DNA of 59,880 bases from JBMNCQ01 sp049366715 (GCA_049366715.1 JBMNCQ010000105.1:1-59880); one strand, 5' to 3'. Shown: positions 24,666-33,917, counted from the first letter of the stretch. The notes: a model not told the origin generated them from the letters alone. Made by a program: numbers and translations.

Positions 24666-24681
24666 AGCTCTGCAGCGGGAG

Positions 24682-24715
24682 AACATGGCCTTTCGTTAGA
24701 ACGGCCATGTTTTTC
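24682..24715 (+). terminator. rho-independent terminator after the repeat protein
   Basis: AACATGGCC and GGCCATGTT form a nine-base stem around a 12-base loop, followed by TTT. Confidence 0.8.
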
Positions 24716-24881
24716 CACGTCTGGACAAGTAAGATGTTTATCAATAAAATAAAGCTAAGTTCCGTAAAGTAAAACCGGCGGAAACAGATACCGGCTTAAA
24801 ATAGAGGCTGTTTGATTTAATTCAAGGGACGACCCGGCTTGAGAGAAAGTTAAATATTATGGGGATTGGAGCATCAATGAC

Positions 24882-26297
24882 GTGGATATGAAAAAAAATG
24901 AGCGGGTTCCTCTTTTAAGATACTGGACGACCCGTTATCTGCTAACATTATGCGTAGGCTTAATAATAATCGGAATTATTGCTTCTTTATGGATAAGATA
25001 TAGCACCACGCAAAAAAGATTAGACAGCATTAAATCCTTTGCTGAGGAAATAGCCGCAAGTACTATTGATTCAGAAGGGAATTTTATCGTTGACTCTTAT
25101 TTATCCCGCATGATCGAGATCCGCCAAAGGTTTTTGCGTTTAGAACGAAATTTTATCTTATTCATCGTTGATCGCAACGGTAATTTGCTTTATAGCAAAC
25201 CGGCTGTGCCGTCCATTGAACTTTTGGAAAAAATCTCAATACCGCCGGATGTTATGCAGGGAGTGCAACGGCTTACTTCGGCGCCGGGTGTGGAAATATT
25301 TGTTATTAAACAAGGGATAGAAGTAGAGGGCTTCATGATTGGTAATGTGTATATTATTTATCCTGTCCGGGAAATTGTACGCAGTACGGAAGAAATTCAA
25401 CTACTGGCAATCATGTTAAGCGGTTTGGCTATTTTAGGCTGGCTGATTATTTACTTACTTACCAAAAAATTATCTAAGCCCATTAAAGATGTTGTAAAAG
25501 CAGCTAATCAGATCGTTGAAGGAGATTATAACATAAGAATTGATAAAAATATTAAAGAGCAGGAAATATTTGATTTGACCTATTCCTTTAAAAAGATGGC
25601 GGAACGGCTGCAGCAGTTGGAAGCCATGCGTACCGAATTATTAGCAGGCGTTACTCACGAGCTGAAAACTCCTATTACCGCCATCAGCGGGCTGATCCAG
25701 GCGGTAAGAGACGGGGTGGTAACAGGTGAAGAAGCCGATGATTTTTTAGAGATCTGCAATAAGGAAACGACCAGGCTGCATAAAATGGTTGAAGATCTCC
25801 TGGACTTTAATTCATTTTTAACCGGAGACATCCATGTTCATAAAGAACTTTATGATATTAATCAACTGGTGCTGGAGATTACCCATCAGTGGTCAATAGG
25901 CCAGGAAAACAACGACGTTGTTCTCAATACGCGGCTGCCTGACCAGACTTTTTCCCTGGAAACTGATTCTATGCGCATCCAGCAAATTCTCTATAATTTG
26001 TTTAATAACGCTAAACAGTCTTTTCATAATGGCGGAGTGATAGATTTATTCTTATATGAGCATGGCCAGGAAATCAGGATTGATGTGAAAGATAACGGAA
26101 CAGGGATTAGTGCGGCCGAGCAGGGCTTAATTTTTGAACGGTTCTTTAGAGGCAAGGCCAAAAAAGACCGGATACGGGGGTTAGGTTTAGGGCTTCCTTT
26201 CAGCAGGATGATAGCCAATGCCTTAGGCGGCGACCTCTGGCTTGCGGCCAGTTCTCCTCAGGGGACTACTTTTACGCTGTCTCTTCCGAAGGAATGA
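24882..26297 (+). CDS. membrane sensor histidine kinase (HAMP-HisKA-HATPase), orphan
   Basis: A 471-residue kinase. The first membrane helix (LLTLCVGLIIIGIIASLWI) and the second (LLAIMLSGLAILGWLIIYLL) enclose an external sensor of about 135 residues. HAMP follows, then HisKA with phospho-His in GVTHELKTPITAI, and HATPase with DNGTGIS, FERFFRG and GLGLGLPFS. All catalytic boxes are present. No response regulator is adjacent. It lies between a secreted repeat protein and a PrsA-type foldase, so an envelope-stress role is plausible but unproven. GTG 24882 or ATG 24888 may be the start. Confidence 0.92.
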   Translation: MDMKKNERVPLLRYWTTRYLLTLCVGLIIIGIIASLWIRYSTTQKRLDSIKSFAEEIAASTIDSEGNFIVDSYLSRMIEIRQRFLRLERNFILFIVDRNGNLLYSKPAVPSIELLEKISIPPDVMQGVQRLTSAPGVEIFVIKQGIEVEGFMIGNVYIIYPVREIVRSTEEIQLLAIMLSGLAILGWLIIYLLTKKLSKPIKDVVKAANQIVEGDYNIRIDKNIKEQEIFDLTYSFKKMAERLQQLEAMRTELLAGVTHELKTPITAISGLIQAVRDGVVTGEEADDFLEICNKETTRLHKMVEDLLDFNSFLTGDIHVHKELYDINQLVLEITHQWSIGQENNDVVLNTRLPDQTFSLETDSMRIQQILYNLFNNAKQSFHNGGVIDLFLYEHGQEIRIDVKDNGTGISAAEQGLIFERFFRGKAKKDRIRGLGLGLPFSRMIANALGGDLWLAASSPQGTTFTLSLPKE

Positions 26298-26369
26298 TCA
26301 CAGGGAAACAAAATAAGGGAGAATTAAATTAAGGATTGTTTTCTATCTGCCGCTTATGAATTACTGGCT

Positions 26370-26402
26370 GTTGCAAAAGACGCCTCAGGCGTTTTTTGCA
26401 AC
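26370..26402 (+). terminator. 15-bp perfect hairpin with T-rich arm
   Basis: GTTGCAAAAGACGCC and its complement GGCGTTTTTTGCAAC enclose the loop TCA (one G-T pair). The six T in the distal arm make it a plausible terminator for the kinase gene. Confidence 0.7.
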
Positions 26403-26519
26403 GAGGAGAATTCTGTTAATATTTGTTAGATTTTTCTTCGACATTATTTTGACACATATGTTTTGTACAATTGTTAAGGGGTAGTACAAAATACTTACCA
26501 ATGAGAGGAGAATTATTCA

Positions 26520-27407
26520 GTGCTTGGAATAAAAGAAAATAGACTAATCGTTATTTTAATGATTTTAGTGGCACTAGGCTTAGGAATTTTCGTGGGAATT
26601 ATTTATGCAGATAACAGTGATGTTGTGGCCACTGTGGATGGTGAAAAAATAAGTAAAGATGATTTATATGAATCTTTAGTCAGTCAAAGTGGGGGACAGG
26701 CTTTGGATATGTTAATTACGGAAAAAATCATTGATTTGGAGGCTCTTAAAAAGAATATCGCGATAAGTGAAGATGATATTGCTCAAGAACTGGAAAAAGC
26801 TAAATCTTATTACGGTGGAGATGATGCGTTCAATCAAGCCCTGGCAGCCGCAGGCTTATCTTTAGACAGCATCAGAGGAGATCTTGAAAGTAACATCAAG
26901 GTGAGAAAGTTGTTGGAACCATATATTACGATCACGGATGAAGAAATGCAGGCTTTCTTTGAGGAAAACAAAGAGCTGTTTAATGTTGCAGAGCAGGTCA
27001 AGGCCAGTCATATTTTAGTTAATACCCAAGAAGAGGCGGCGGAAATAAAAGACAAGCTTGCTCTAGGGGAAGATTTTGCCCGGTTAGCTAAAGAATACTC
27101 GGTGGATTATACCAATAATGAACAGGGAGGAGAACTGGGTTTTATCAAAAGAGGGGAGATGGTTCAAGAATTTGAAGATGCTACTTTTGCTCTGGCCGCA
27201 GGTGAAATCAGTGATCCGGTTGAAACCGAGTACGGCTATCACATTATTAAAGTTGCGGAAAAAGTAGCAGCACAAGAAGCAGTTTATGATGAAAGTAAAG
27301 AAGAAGTCAAAGAAAAGATTTTTGATGAAAAAATGCAGACGGAATATTACAACTGGCTGAATGAAAGGTATGCAGAGTATACAATTGAAAATCACCTTGC
27401 CGGATGA
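26520..27407 (+). CDS. PrsA/SurA-type peptidyl-prolyl isomerase (parvulin)
   Basis: A 295-residue export foldase. An N-terminal hydrophobic anchor (LIVILMILVALGLGIFVGII) is followed by a SurA-like helical domain (about residues 35-155) and a parvulin PPIase domain (about 158-250). The parvulin domain has ASHILV, FARLAKEYS, GGELGFIKRGEMV and TEYGYHIIKV. There is no lipobox Cys, unlike many Bacillus PrsA lipoproteins, so it is membrane-anchored or secreted. GTG 26520 follows GAGGAG by 9 bases. It is expected to help fold exported proteins outside the membrane. Confidence 0.92.
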   Translation: MLGIKENRLIVILMILVALGLGIFVGIIYADNSDVVATVDGEKISKDDLYESLVSQSGGQALDMLITEKIIDLEALKKNIAISEDDIAQELEKAKSYYGGDDAFNQALAAAGLSLDSIRGDLESNIKVRKLLEPYITITDEEMQAFFEENKELFNVAEQVKASHILVNTQEEAAEIKDKLALGEDFARLAKEYSVDYTNNEQGGELGFIKRGEMVQEFEDATFALAAGEISDPVETEYGYHIIKVAEKVAAQEAVYDESKEEVKEKIFDEKMQTEYYNWLNERYAEYTIENHLAG

Positions 27408-27409
27408 CA

Positions 27410-27442
27410 AAAAGACTCTGGAAAAAATCCAGAGTCTTTTTA
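27410..27442 (+). terminator. rho-independent terminator after the parvulin gene
   Basis: AAAAGACTCTGGA and TCCAGAGTCTTTT form a 13-base perfect stem with loop AAAAA, ending in T. Confidence 0.9.
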
Positions 27443-27471
27443 AATTTCGACATTTATTTGACACATTTCTA

Positions 27472-27480
27472 TGGTATAAT
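27472..27480 (+). promoter_or_regulatory. extended -10 promoter for the M23 peptidase gene
   Basis: TGGTATAAT, a perfect TATAAT with the TG extension, lies just after the previous terminator. Its position rules out the ATG at 27483 as the true start and supports ATG 27519. Confidence 0.6.
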
Positions 27481-27518
27481 ACATGTTAGGTCAAATATTT
27501 TATCGTACGAGGTATAAG

Positions 27519-28661
27519 ATGCATAATTGGATGAAAATTAAGAGAATTGTAGCTGTTGTGTCAATTGTTTTTCTTACTTTTTGGTGCACACTGAGTTCTG
27601 TATATGCCGACGATACTGCCAGTGATCTGGAAAAACAAAAGAATCAACTGGAAAATGAGATCAAACAAACAGAGCAGGAACTTAAAAAATCTCAACAAAC
27701 AGAAAGCAATCTTTTGAATGAATTAGCTACACTGGCGAATAAAGTGGAGAATTTAAATGCGGATATTACGAATCTTGACTTAAGAATTAGCCAGGCTGAA
27801 ACTTACATAACTAAAACGGAAGCAGAAATTGAACTGAAACAGGGAGAAGTAGATGAGCGTTCAGATGTATTTGAACAAAGGCTGCGGGATATTTATACGC
27901 AAGGCGATATCAACCCTCTTGAGGTTTTACTAGGTTCACAGAATTTTTCCGATTTTCTGGTCAGATTTGAATTCCTGAAAAAAATAGCTGTAAATGACAT
28001 TAGCCTGCTGGAAGAACTAGAAGCAGAACGTAACAAATTAGAGGAAGAAAAGCTGGCTTTGGAAGAACAGAAGAGGGAAATTGAAGAGTTGAAAAATAAT
28101 AAAGAAGACAATAAACGGACTTTGCAGATAGCAAGTGCCCGGCAGGAGACTTTACTTTCTCAGACCAAAGAGCAGCGGGCCTCACTGCAAAAAGAACTTG
28201 ATGGGATGGAAAAGGAAGCCAACAGAATAGCCCAGGAGCTTTTAAAAGTAGCTTCCAAGGGGAATTTTACCGGTACGTTACAGTGGCCTACGCCCGGCTA
28301 CACCAGGATTACTTCCCCCTTTGGATCCCGTATCCATCCGATTACCCGTTTAAGATCCTTCCACACCGGTATAGATATAGCTTCACCCATGGGGTCAAAG
28401 GTTATTTCCGCTGCCGGGGGCAAGATTATCTTTAGCGGCTGGCAGACTGCATACGGGAATATGATTGTTGTGGACCACGGTGGGTTAACAACTATGTACG
28501 GGCATTTATCGGCCAGGCTTGTTGAGGTAGGTAATGTTGTTCTGCAGGGGCAGCAGATTGGTAAGATCGGGACTACCGGCTGGAGCACCGGACCCCACTT
28601 GCATTTTGAAGTACGGGTTAACGGGGAAGCGATTAGTCCCCTGCAATATTTGCAAAAATAG
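27519..28661 (+). CDS. M23 murein hydrolase with coiled-coil (EnvC/CwlO-like)
   Basis: A 380-residue exported protein. A signal sequence (IVAVVSIVFLTFWC region) is followed by a long coiled coil in two blocks (about residues 30-120 and 165-245) and a C-terminal M23/LytM domain (about 260-380). The zinc motifs are HTGIDIASPMGS, DHGG and GPHLHFEVRV, all intact, so it should cut peptidoglycan peptide cross-links directly. Similar architectures partner FtsEX in division, but no ftsEX is nearby. ATG 27519 follows GAGG and lies 39 bases after the extended -10 box. Confidence 0.92.
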   Translation: MHNWMKIKRIVAVVSIVFLTFWCTLSSVYADDTASDLEKQKNQLENEIKQTEQELKKSQQTESNLLNELATLANKVENLNADITNLDLRISQAETYITKTEAEIELKQGEVDERSDVFEQRLRDIYTQGDINPLEVLLGSQNFSDFLVRFEFLKKIAVNDISLLEELEAERNKLEEEKLALEEQKREIEELKNNKEDNKRTLQIASARQETLLSQTKEQRASLQKELDGMEKEANRIAQELLKVASKGNFTGTLQWPTPGYTRITSPFGSRIHPITRLRSFHTGIDIASPMGSKVISAAGGKIIFSGWQTAYGNMIVVDHGGLTTMYGHLSARLVEVGNVVLQGQQIGKIGTTGWSTGPHLHFEVRVNGEAISPLQYLQK

Positions 28662-28723
28662 GGAAAATATAATTTTACGGACTAATTTGGGTGGTGTATC
28701 TCCAAGAATCCTCCGGAAATATC

Positions 28724-28757
28724 AAAAAAGCGTCCTGTTTCAGGACGTTTTTTTTTG
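28724..28757 (+). terminator. rho-independent terminator after the M23 gene
   Basis: CGTCCTG, loop TTT, CAGGACG with flanking A and T runs (nine T). Confidence 0.9.
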
Positions 28758-28812
28758 TATTTTATACCGGTATTCTTAAGGACTGCTTAGAGAGTCCGTC
28801 CGGTAACATTTA

Positions 28813-28876
28813 TTAATATTTTCGAAAAACATTTTCAAAATTCGGCAAAAGCCTGGTAAAGTCTTTCCGTTATAAT
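28813..28876 (+). promoter_or_regulatory. shared regulatory promoter, site A
   Basis: TTAATATTTTCG at the upstream end, then heptamers CGGCAAA (28843-28849) and TGGTAAA (28854-28860) spaced 11 bp, then TATAAT (28871-28876) 10 bases later. No -35 consensus is present, as expected of an activator-dependent promoter. The whole 64-base block aligns without gaps to site D before spoVT, about 52 of 64 bases identical by eye. It lies about 110 bases before the gene at 28988. Confidence 0.65.
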
Positions 28877-28987
28877 CGTCATAATAGCGCAGAAGAGTAT
28901 TATCCCTAAGATCAGCATCTAGCGGTAAGAACTTAAAAGGCAGTATTTTTGAAAATTCGTACCGGATAAAGAAATAAGGAAGATTTA

Positions 28988-29287
28988 ATGATCAACTGTG
29001 ATAAAAAAGGGATGAGTGAGATGAATGATATAAAATTAACGAAAAAGCAAATGGAATATATCATGGCTAAAGTGAAATATAATGAAGTTTTTCTGAAATA
29101 TAGAGAGCATATCAATAAATATGAGCATGTCTGGCAATATAATATACTCGGGTTTATAAAAATAGCGGAAAATGCCAGGGAAATTACGGGTTTGGATCAG
29201 GCAGCGGAAAGGTTGGAAGGACTCGGAAAGGAATTAACTGCCGGTGATAATATTGAATTACTTAATAATATTGCGGATTTTTTATAA
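28988..29287 (+). CDS. small helical protein of unknown function
   Basis: A 99-residue soluble protein, mostly helical and charged, with no family I recognise. AAGGAAG precedes the ATG at 28988; ATG 29021 is an alternative. It has its own promoter of the shared type (site A) and so is probably co-regulated with the polyglutamate and spoVT genes downstream. A stem-loop without a T run (TATGCCGG...CCGGCATA, 29298-29322) follows the gene. Confidence 0.6.
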   Translation: MINCDKKGMSEMNDIKLTKKQMEYIMAKVKYNEVFLKYREHINKYEHVWQYNILGFIKIAENAREITGLDQAAERLEGLGKELTAGDNIELLNNIADFL

Positions 29288-29419
29288 GACCGGAAATTAT
29301 GCCGGTTCAGTTTGCCGGCATATACCCAGGACACGGGTGAGGGTTACGTATATTATAGAGCGGACAGTTAAGAAGGAAAGGATGCATGGCTGGAAGAGGT
29401 CCGGGAGAGGAGAGAGAAC

Positions 29420-30007
29420 ATGGTTAAAAGCAAGAAAGTTTTAATCGTAATCGTGATTTCCATGATAGGTGCTGCGTTACTGACCGGCTGTGATTCTGAA
29501 GTCAGAGAAGAAACCGGGCTGAAAAGCAAGGCAGAGCTAAGTGACAGCGAAGCCGTTGAAGCTACGGTTACAGGGAATGTTAAGGAAGTGGACGGTGCCG
29601 CAGAGCAAGTGACGATTACTGCTGAAGATGGTGCTGAGCTGGTGCTGAAAGTAGCTTCCCGGGAACTGCTCGACGACCTGGACGGCCTGACCAGGGAGAG
29701 CGGGCTTCGGGTAACAGTGGATTATGATAAGGAAACGAAAACGGCGGTAAATGTTAGTACTACAGGTGAGACCAGGGCTACAATTAATACCGGCGGAATA
29801 TTAAAAGCCGTTGATGCTGCCGCCGGAACGATTATCATCGTTACGCAAAGTGGTGATGAACTGGTACTTAAGGTCACCGAAGAGAGCAAGATTGTCAGCG
29901 GCTCTCTCCTGACCCTTGCTCAATTGGCAGCTAAGATTGATTCCCAAGTCGGTGTGGAGTACTATTTTGAAACAAAAACCGTGACGGTTATTGATATTCA
30001 GGATTAG
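29420..30007 (+). CDS. lipoprotein with two repeated beta domains
   Basis: A 195-residue lipoprotein with a signal sequence and lipobox LLTGC. After a short linker come two homologous segments of about 70 residues: GNVKEVDGAAEQVTITAEDG...ELVLKV and GILKAVDAAAGTIIIVTQSG...ELVLKV. Each continues with a charged stretch and a V-x-V-x-Y strand, which suggests an internal duplication of a small beta-barrel. No enzyme motif is visible. It is anchored outside the membrane, directly upstream of the two-component system, and could be a signal-sensing accessory. AGAGGAGAGAG precedes the ATG. Confidence 0.75.
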   Translation: MVKSKKVLIVIVISMIGAALLTGCDSEVREETGLKSKAELSDSEAVEATVTGNVKEVDGAAEQVTITAEDGAELVLKVASRELLDDLDGLTRESGLRVTVDYDKETKTAVNVSTTGETRATINTGGILKAVDAAAGTIIIVTQSGDELVLKVTEESKIVSGSLLTLAQLAAKIDSQVGVEYYFETKTVTVIDIQD

Positions 30008-30154
30008 GACAAAAGCCTTTTGAAACCGGGAGAAAAAGCCGGGGCAGGAAGGGCCGGGCGGCGGTTTTTCAGTTTCTTGACTGTAATTAGAGCTTTTTGT
30101 TTCCGGCAGAGGCCATTATCTTACGAAAATGCCCAAAAACCAGAAAATGCTACA

Positions 30155-30177
30155 TGGTAAAGGGGAACTTTTAAAAT
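30155..30177 (+). promoter_or_regulatory. possible shared regulatory promoter, site F (autoregulation)
   Basis: TGGTAAA (30155-30161), ten bases, then TAAAAT (30172-30177). The spacing is the same as TGGTAAA to TATAAT in site A. The upstream CGGCAAA heptamer is missing; only CCAGAAA and CCCAAAA resemble it, at other spacings. It lies 47 bases before the response-regulator start. Confidence 0.3.
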
Positions 30178-30223
30178 TTCCCGGTCGTCTATTTATAAGG
30201 AAAGATTCCTAAGGAGGAAAACG

Positions 30224-30922
30224 ATGTCTTATTTGGGTAAGGTTTTGGTCGTTGATGACGACCAAAACGTACTGGAACTGGTTAAGCTGTATGGAGAAAG
30301 GGAAGGCTTTGAAGTTATTCTGGTAAACGACGGTGATCTGGTACTGGCGGCATTCGACAGGGAGAATCCTGATGTGGTAATACTGGATATCATGCTTCCG
30401 GGTGTGGACGGGCTTACCCTCTGCCGAAATTTAAGGTCGGTACGGATGATTCCCGTCATTATGCTTACTGCAAAAGGCGAGGAAGCCGACCGGGTTCTGG
30501 GACTGGAGATGGGAGCCGATGACTATGTCTCCAAACCTTTCAGTCCCCGGGAGCTTGTCGCCAGGATTAAAGCGGTATTGCGCCGCACCCAACCGGTTGA
30601 TTCCGCAGCAAACTGGAGATTGAAATATCCGGCACTGGAGATTCAGGCCGATATCAGGAGAGTTAAGGTTGATAACACGGAAATTGAAGTTACCCCCCGG
30701 GAATTTGATTTACTTTATCACCTGGCCCAGAATCCGCGGCGGGTTTTCACCAGGGAGGAACTGCTGGCGACCGTGTGGGGATATGATTATTTCGGTGACC
30801 AGCGCACGGTGGATGTTCATATGCGCAGGCTGAGGACAAAGCTGGCCCCTTTGTCCCATGAATATTTGACAACTGTTTGGGGGGTGGGATACCAGTTTAC
30901 CCCTCCTGTTAAAGGGGGCTAG
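30224..30922 (+). CDS. OmpR/PhoB-family response regulator
   Basis: A 232-residue regulator. The receiver (residues 1-120) has VVDDDQN, phosphoacceptor Asp 55 in VVILDIMLPG, MLTAKGE and the K of DDYVSKPFSP. A winged-helix DNA-binding domain (about 135-230) has EVTPREFDLL, TREELLATVWGYDYFG and RTVDVHMRRLRTKL. Such regulators bind direct repeats spaced about 11 bp as dimers. Arrays of that kind occur before four nearby transcription units and possibly its own, so those are its probable targets. AAGGAGG precedes the ATG. The kinase gene follows after 8 bases. Confidence 0.95.
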   Translation: MSYLGKVLVVDDDQNVLELVKLYGEREGFEVILVNDGDLVLAAFDRENPDVVILDIMLPGVDGLTLCRNLRSVRMIPVIMLTAKGEEADRVLGLEMGADDYVSKPFSPRELVARIKAVLRRTQPVDSAANWRLKYPALEIQADIRRVKVDNTEIEVTPREFDLLYHLAQNPRRVFTREELLATVWGYDYFGDQRTVDVHMRRLRTKLAPLSHEYLTTVWGVGYQFTPPVKGG

Positions 30923-30930
30923 ACTACATT

Positions 30931-32502
30931 GTGAAAATCTATTTAAAGGAAATCACGGAAAGAATGCAGCTGGCTGCCGTTAATTTAGGCAGGTTTTTTC
31001 TCAGCGGCAAGCGCTTGCTGTGGGAACAATTTAACAAAAATATTTACACCAGGATTCTGTTTACCAATGTGACAGCCTTTATTATTGGTTTGCTGGCCCT
31101 GGCGCTGCTTTCCAGTTTTGTCGTGAAACAGGTAACCTATGATCAGGTTCAGCAGGAGTTGTTGCGCAAAGCCAAGAGGGTAAACTTTGCCCTCCTGCAG
31201 CCCAAGGACCAGGACTGGGGGGTTCCCCTTACTGAGCAGACAGGCGATGGGGTCCAGGGTAAACAGGAGTTATTGAAATTTTTAGCCGATGTCTTTGATA
31301 CGAAAATTACGATTTTTGACAAAGAAGGAAATATTATGGGGACTTCGGCGGAGCAGGAAATCGTGCCCGGCAGCAAAATAGAGATAAAATTTGCCGAAAT
31401 ACTTACGAAAGGTGAAACTGCGACTTCCCGGACGGTGGACAGGGAAACGGGTCAGCTCACCTTTATTGCCGTTGTCCCTATGGGAAACAACAAGGATACT
31501 GTTGAAAACGGCATTTTATTGGAAACGAAGCCGGCCAATCTGGACCTTGCTTTAAACAAAATGCGCTTCTATCTGGTCATCGGGGGCATGATTATCCTGG
31601 TGATTATTATTTTCGCTTCTGTTTACCTGGCCATGCATATCTCCAGACCGATTTCACGTTTGGCTACCACCGTGACGGAAATCAGCAGGGGGAGTTACGT
31701 TTTGAGCGCCGATGACCAGCCTTTGGATGAAATTAATGTCCTGGCCGGTCAGCTTAATAAACTGACGGTAAGACTGCAGAAGATACAGAGTGAAAGCCGT
31801 AAGCTGGAAGAAGAAAGGGCCCGTTTATTTACGGAGATATCCCATGAGTTACGTACCCCTCTGACTGCCGTACAGGGTTTTGTCGAGGCTATCCGGGACG
31901 GAATGGTGCCTGATGAGGCTTTGCGGGAAAAATATTTAGACACGATTTATACCCAAACGGTTCATATCACCAGACTGGTAGATGACATCCTGGTTTTAAG
32001 CCGCCTGGAAAGCGGCAATATCACTGTGGAAAAACTGCCGGTAGACTTGAATGCCTTGGCGCAAGGGGTGACCATGTCCATGGAGAGTCTGGCTAAAAAC
32101 AAGAATACCTCTATTATCCTGGAAAAGAGAACGGAAAATGCTATTGTGATCGGTGATGTTGACCGGATGGAACAGATCATCAGGAATTTGTTGAAGAATG
32201 CCGTTAACGCTACGGAGAACGGTATCATCAGGGTTGGGGTGGAGGCCCGGCAAAAGGAAGTGATGCTGACCATTGAGGATAACGGCATTGGCATACCCAC
32301 TGATGAGCTGCCGCACATTTGGGAGAGGTTTTACCGTGTGAAAAACCAGCGTAATCATCACATGCAGGAAAAGGGAACAGGTCTGGGGCTGGTGATTGTG
32401 AAAAAGCTGGTCCAGTTACAAGGCGGGAAAATCGATGTTGTAAGCCGCTTGGGGCAGGGAACGACTTTTAGTATCAGCTTCCCGTCCTTTACAGCACAGT
32501 AA
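30931..32502 (+). CDS. membrane sensor histidine kinase, partner of the PhoB-type regulator
   Basis: A 523-residue kinase. A first membrane helix near residue 45 (VTAFIIGLLALALLSSFVV) and a second near 220 (MIILVIIIFASVYLAM) enclose an external sensor of about 150 residues. HAMP follows, then HisKA with phospho-His in FTEISHELRTPLTAV and HATPase with DNGIGIP, WERFYRV and GTGLGLVIV. The stimulus is unknown; the location beside polyglutamate and lipoprotein genes suggests an envelope or nutrient cue. A GTG start at 30931 follows AAAGGGGG. It forms an operon with the regulator and ends at a strong terminator. Confidence 0.94.
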   Translation: MKIYLKEITERMQLAAVNLGRFFLSGKRLLWEQFNKNIYTRILFTNVTAFIIGLLALALLSSFVVKQVTYDQVQQELLRKAKRVNFALLQPKDQDWGVPLTEQTGDGVQGKQELLKFLADVFDTKITIFDKEGNIMGTSAEQEIVPGSKIEIKFAEILTKGETATSRTVDRETGQLTFIAVVPMGNNKDTVENGILLETKPANLDLALNKMRFYLVIGGMIILVIIIFASVYLAMHISRPISRLATTVTEISRGSYVLSADDQPLDEINVLAGQLNKLTVRLQKIQSESRKLEEERARLFTEISHELRTPLTAVQGFVEAIRDGMVPDEALREKYLDTIYTQTVHITRLVDDILVLSRLESGNITVEKLPVDLNALAQGVTMSMESLAKNKNTSIILEKRTENAIVIGDVDRMEQIIRNLLKNAVNATENGIIRVGVEARQKEVMLTIEDNGIGIPTDELPHIWERFYRVKNQRNHHMQEKGTGLGLVIVKKLVQLQGGKIDVVSRLGQGTTFSISFPSFTAQ

Positions 32503-32521
32503 AAGGCGAATAAATTGCAAG

Positions 32522-32575
32522 AAAATACCAACAGTTACCCGGCTCTTAATGCCGGAAAGCCGTTGGTATTTTTCT
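32522..32575 (+). terminator. rho-independent terminator after the two-component system
   Basis: AAAATACCAAC and GTTGGTATTTT form the outer stem, with an inner CCGGC/GCCGG hairpin, then TTTCT. Confidence 0.85.
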
Positions 32576-32626
32576 GTCTGTATTGGTTTCTGCGGTTTTT
32601 CCGCCTTGTAACATCCGGTAATAATT

Positions 32627-32681
32627 CGGCAAAAAACATTTAAGATCCGGTAAAGGGTGAGTAATATCTTTTCAGTATAAT
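32627..32681 (+). promoter_or_regulatory. shared regulatory promoter, site B (pgs operon)
   Basis: Heptamers CGGCAAA (32627), ATTTAAG (32638), CGGTAAA (32648) and GAGTAAT (32659) are spaced 11, 10 and 11 bp. TATAAT follows at 32676-32681, placing CGGTAAA 28 bases before the -10, as in sites A and D. It lies about 58 bases before pgsB. Confidence 0.65.
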
Positions 32682-32738
32682 TGGCTATGGGATGAAGTTC
32701 AGGACAAGCCCTACTATTAAAGAAAGGATAGGATTGCT

Positions 32739-33917
32739 TTGCAGTATGCCGTAGCACTTATTATTTTTGTTTTTATCTTAGGGGTTTATGAACAAATACA
32801 ACATAATAAAAACTTAAACCTAATCGATCTTAGAATAAATGTAAACGGGACCAGGGGTAAATCAACCGCAACGCGATTAATTACCGGCATCTTAAAGGAA
32901 GCAGGGGTTAAGGTTGTGGGAAAGACGACAGGGACCAGTGCCAGAATTATTTATTGGGATAAAGAAGAAGAACCCATCAGACGAGGCCGCCTGGGCCCCA
33001 ACATTATCGAACAAAAAACTGTCCTGAAGAAAGTAGTTAAGCTTGGTACAACAGCATTTGTAACGGAGTGTATGGCCGTAAATCCCGATTACCAGATTAC
33101 GTTTCAGGAGAAGCTTGTTAAAGCCAATATAGGTGTTATTGTTAACGTTCGTGAAGATCATATGGATTTGTGCGGCCCGACTTTGGACTTTATTGCAGAG
33201 TCCTTTACGGCCACGATCCCCCATAACGGAACGCTTATTGTCGGGGATAGCAGCTATAATGATTATTTTACGCAAGAGGCCGGGAAAAGAAACAGCCGGA
33301 TACTTATTGCCAATGAGAGAGAAATCCCGGATGGTTACCTGGAAAAGTTCAGGTATGTAATTTTCCCGGAAAATGTTGCGATTGCCCTGGCTGTAGCGAA
33401 AGCCTTAAACATTGACAAAGATACCGCATTGAGGGGAATGTTGAATGCCAATCCTGACCCGGGAGCTTTAATGATCTATTCATTAGACGACAAGAGTCCG
33501 GCCTATTTTGTCAATGGCTTTGCCGCCAATGATCCCAATTCAACGCGCATGATTTGGGAGCATATAACAGCTATTGGCTATCCGACCCAAAATCCCCTGG
33601 TGATTGTAAATTGCAGACCGGATAGAGTTGACAGGACATTACAGCTGGCTGAAGATGTCCTGCCAAATATAAATATTGATATTCTCGTTGCGATGGGGGA
33701 CACGGTGAAGCCAATTACGGAAGGAGTCAATACTAAAAAAATATCTCCCCGGAAATACATCAATGCTGAAGGTTTATCGCCCCATGAGGTTTATAAAATG
33801 ATTAAGAGCTACTTTATCAACAGGGTAATTTTCGGAATCGGCAATATCCACGGTGGTGGGGAGGAATTGGTTGAACTAATAACAACAGAGCAAGTCACCA
33901 TTACTTTAAAAACCTGA
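32739..33917 (+). CDS. pgsB: poly-gamma-glutamate synthase subunit PgsB/CapB
   Basis: A 392-residue Mur-ligase-like amide ligase of the PgsB/CapB family. An N-terminal membrane helix (VALIIFVFILGVYEQI) is followed by the P-loop VNGTRGKSTATRLI, then GRLGPNIIEQ, FVTECMAV and VREDHMD. The ligase joins glutamate residues through gamma-amide bonds using ATP at the inner membrane face. TTG 32739 follows AGGATAGGA by 6 bases. It heads an operon with pgsC and a promoter carrying the shared heptamer array. No PgsA/CapA gene lies in the window. PgsB relatives also occur in other amino-acid polymer pathways, so the polymer is an inference. Confidence 0.94.
   Translation: MQYAVALIIFVFILGVYEQIQHNKNLNLIDLRINVNGTRGKSTATRLITGILKEAGVKVVGKTTGTSARIIYWDKEEEPIRRGRLGPNIIEQKTVLKKVVKLGTTAFVTECMAVNPDYQITFQEKLVKANIGVIVNVREDHMDLCGPTLDFIAESFTATIPHNGTLIVGDSSYNDYFTQEAGKRNSRILIANEREIPDGYLEKFRYVIFPENVAIALAVAKALNIDKDTALRGMLNANPDPGALMIYSLDDKSPAYFVNGFAANDPNSTRMIWEHITAIGYPTQNPLVIVNCRPDRVDRTLQLAEDVLPNINIDILVAMGDTVKPITEGVNTKKISPRKYINAEGLSPHEVYKMIKSYFINRVIFGIGNIHGGGEELVELITTEQVTITLKT

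Noticed and set aside
32739..33917. Folylpolyglutamate synthase or another Mur ligase
   Set aside because: The membrane helix before the P-loop, the VNGTRGKST motif and the adjacent pgsC identify PgsB/CapB.
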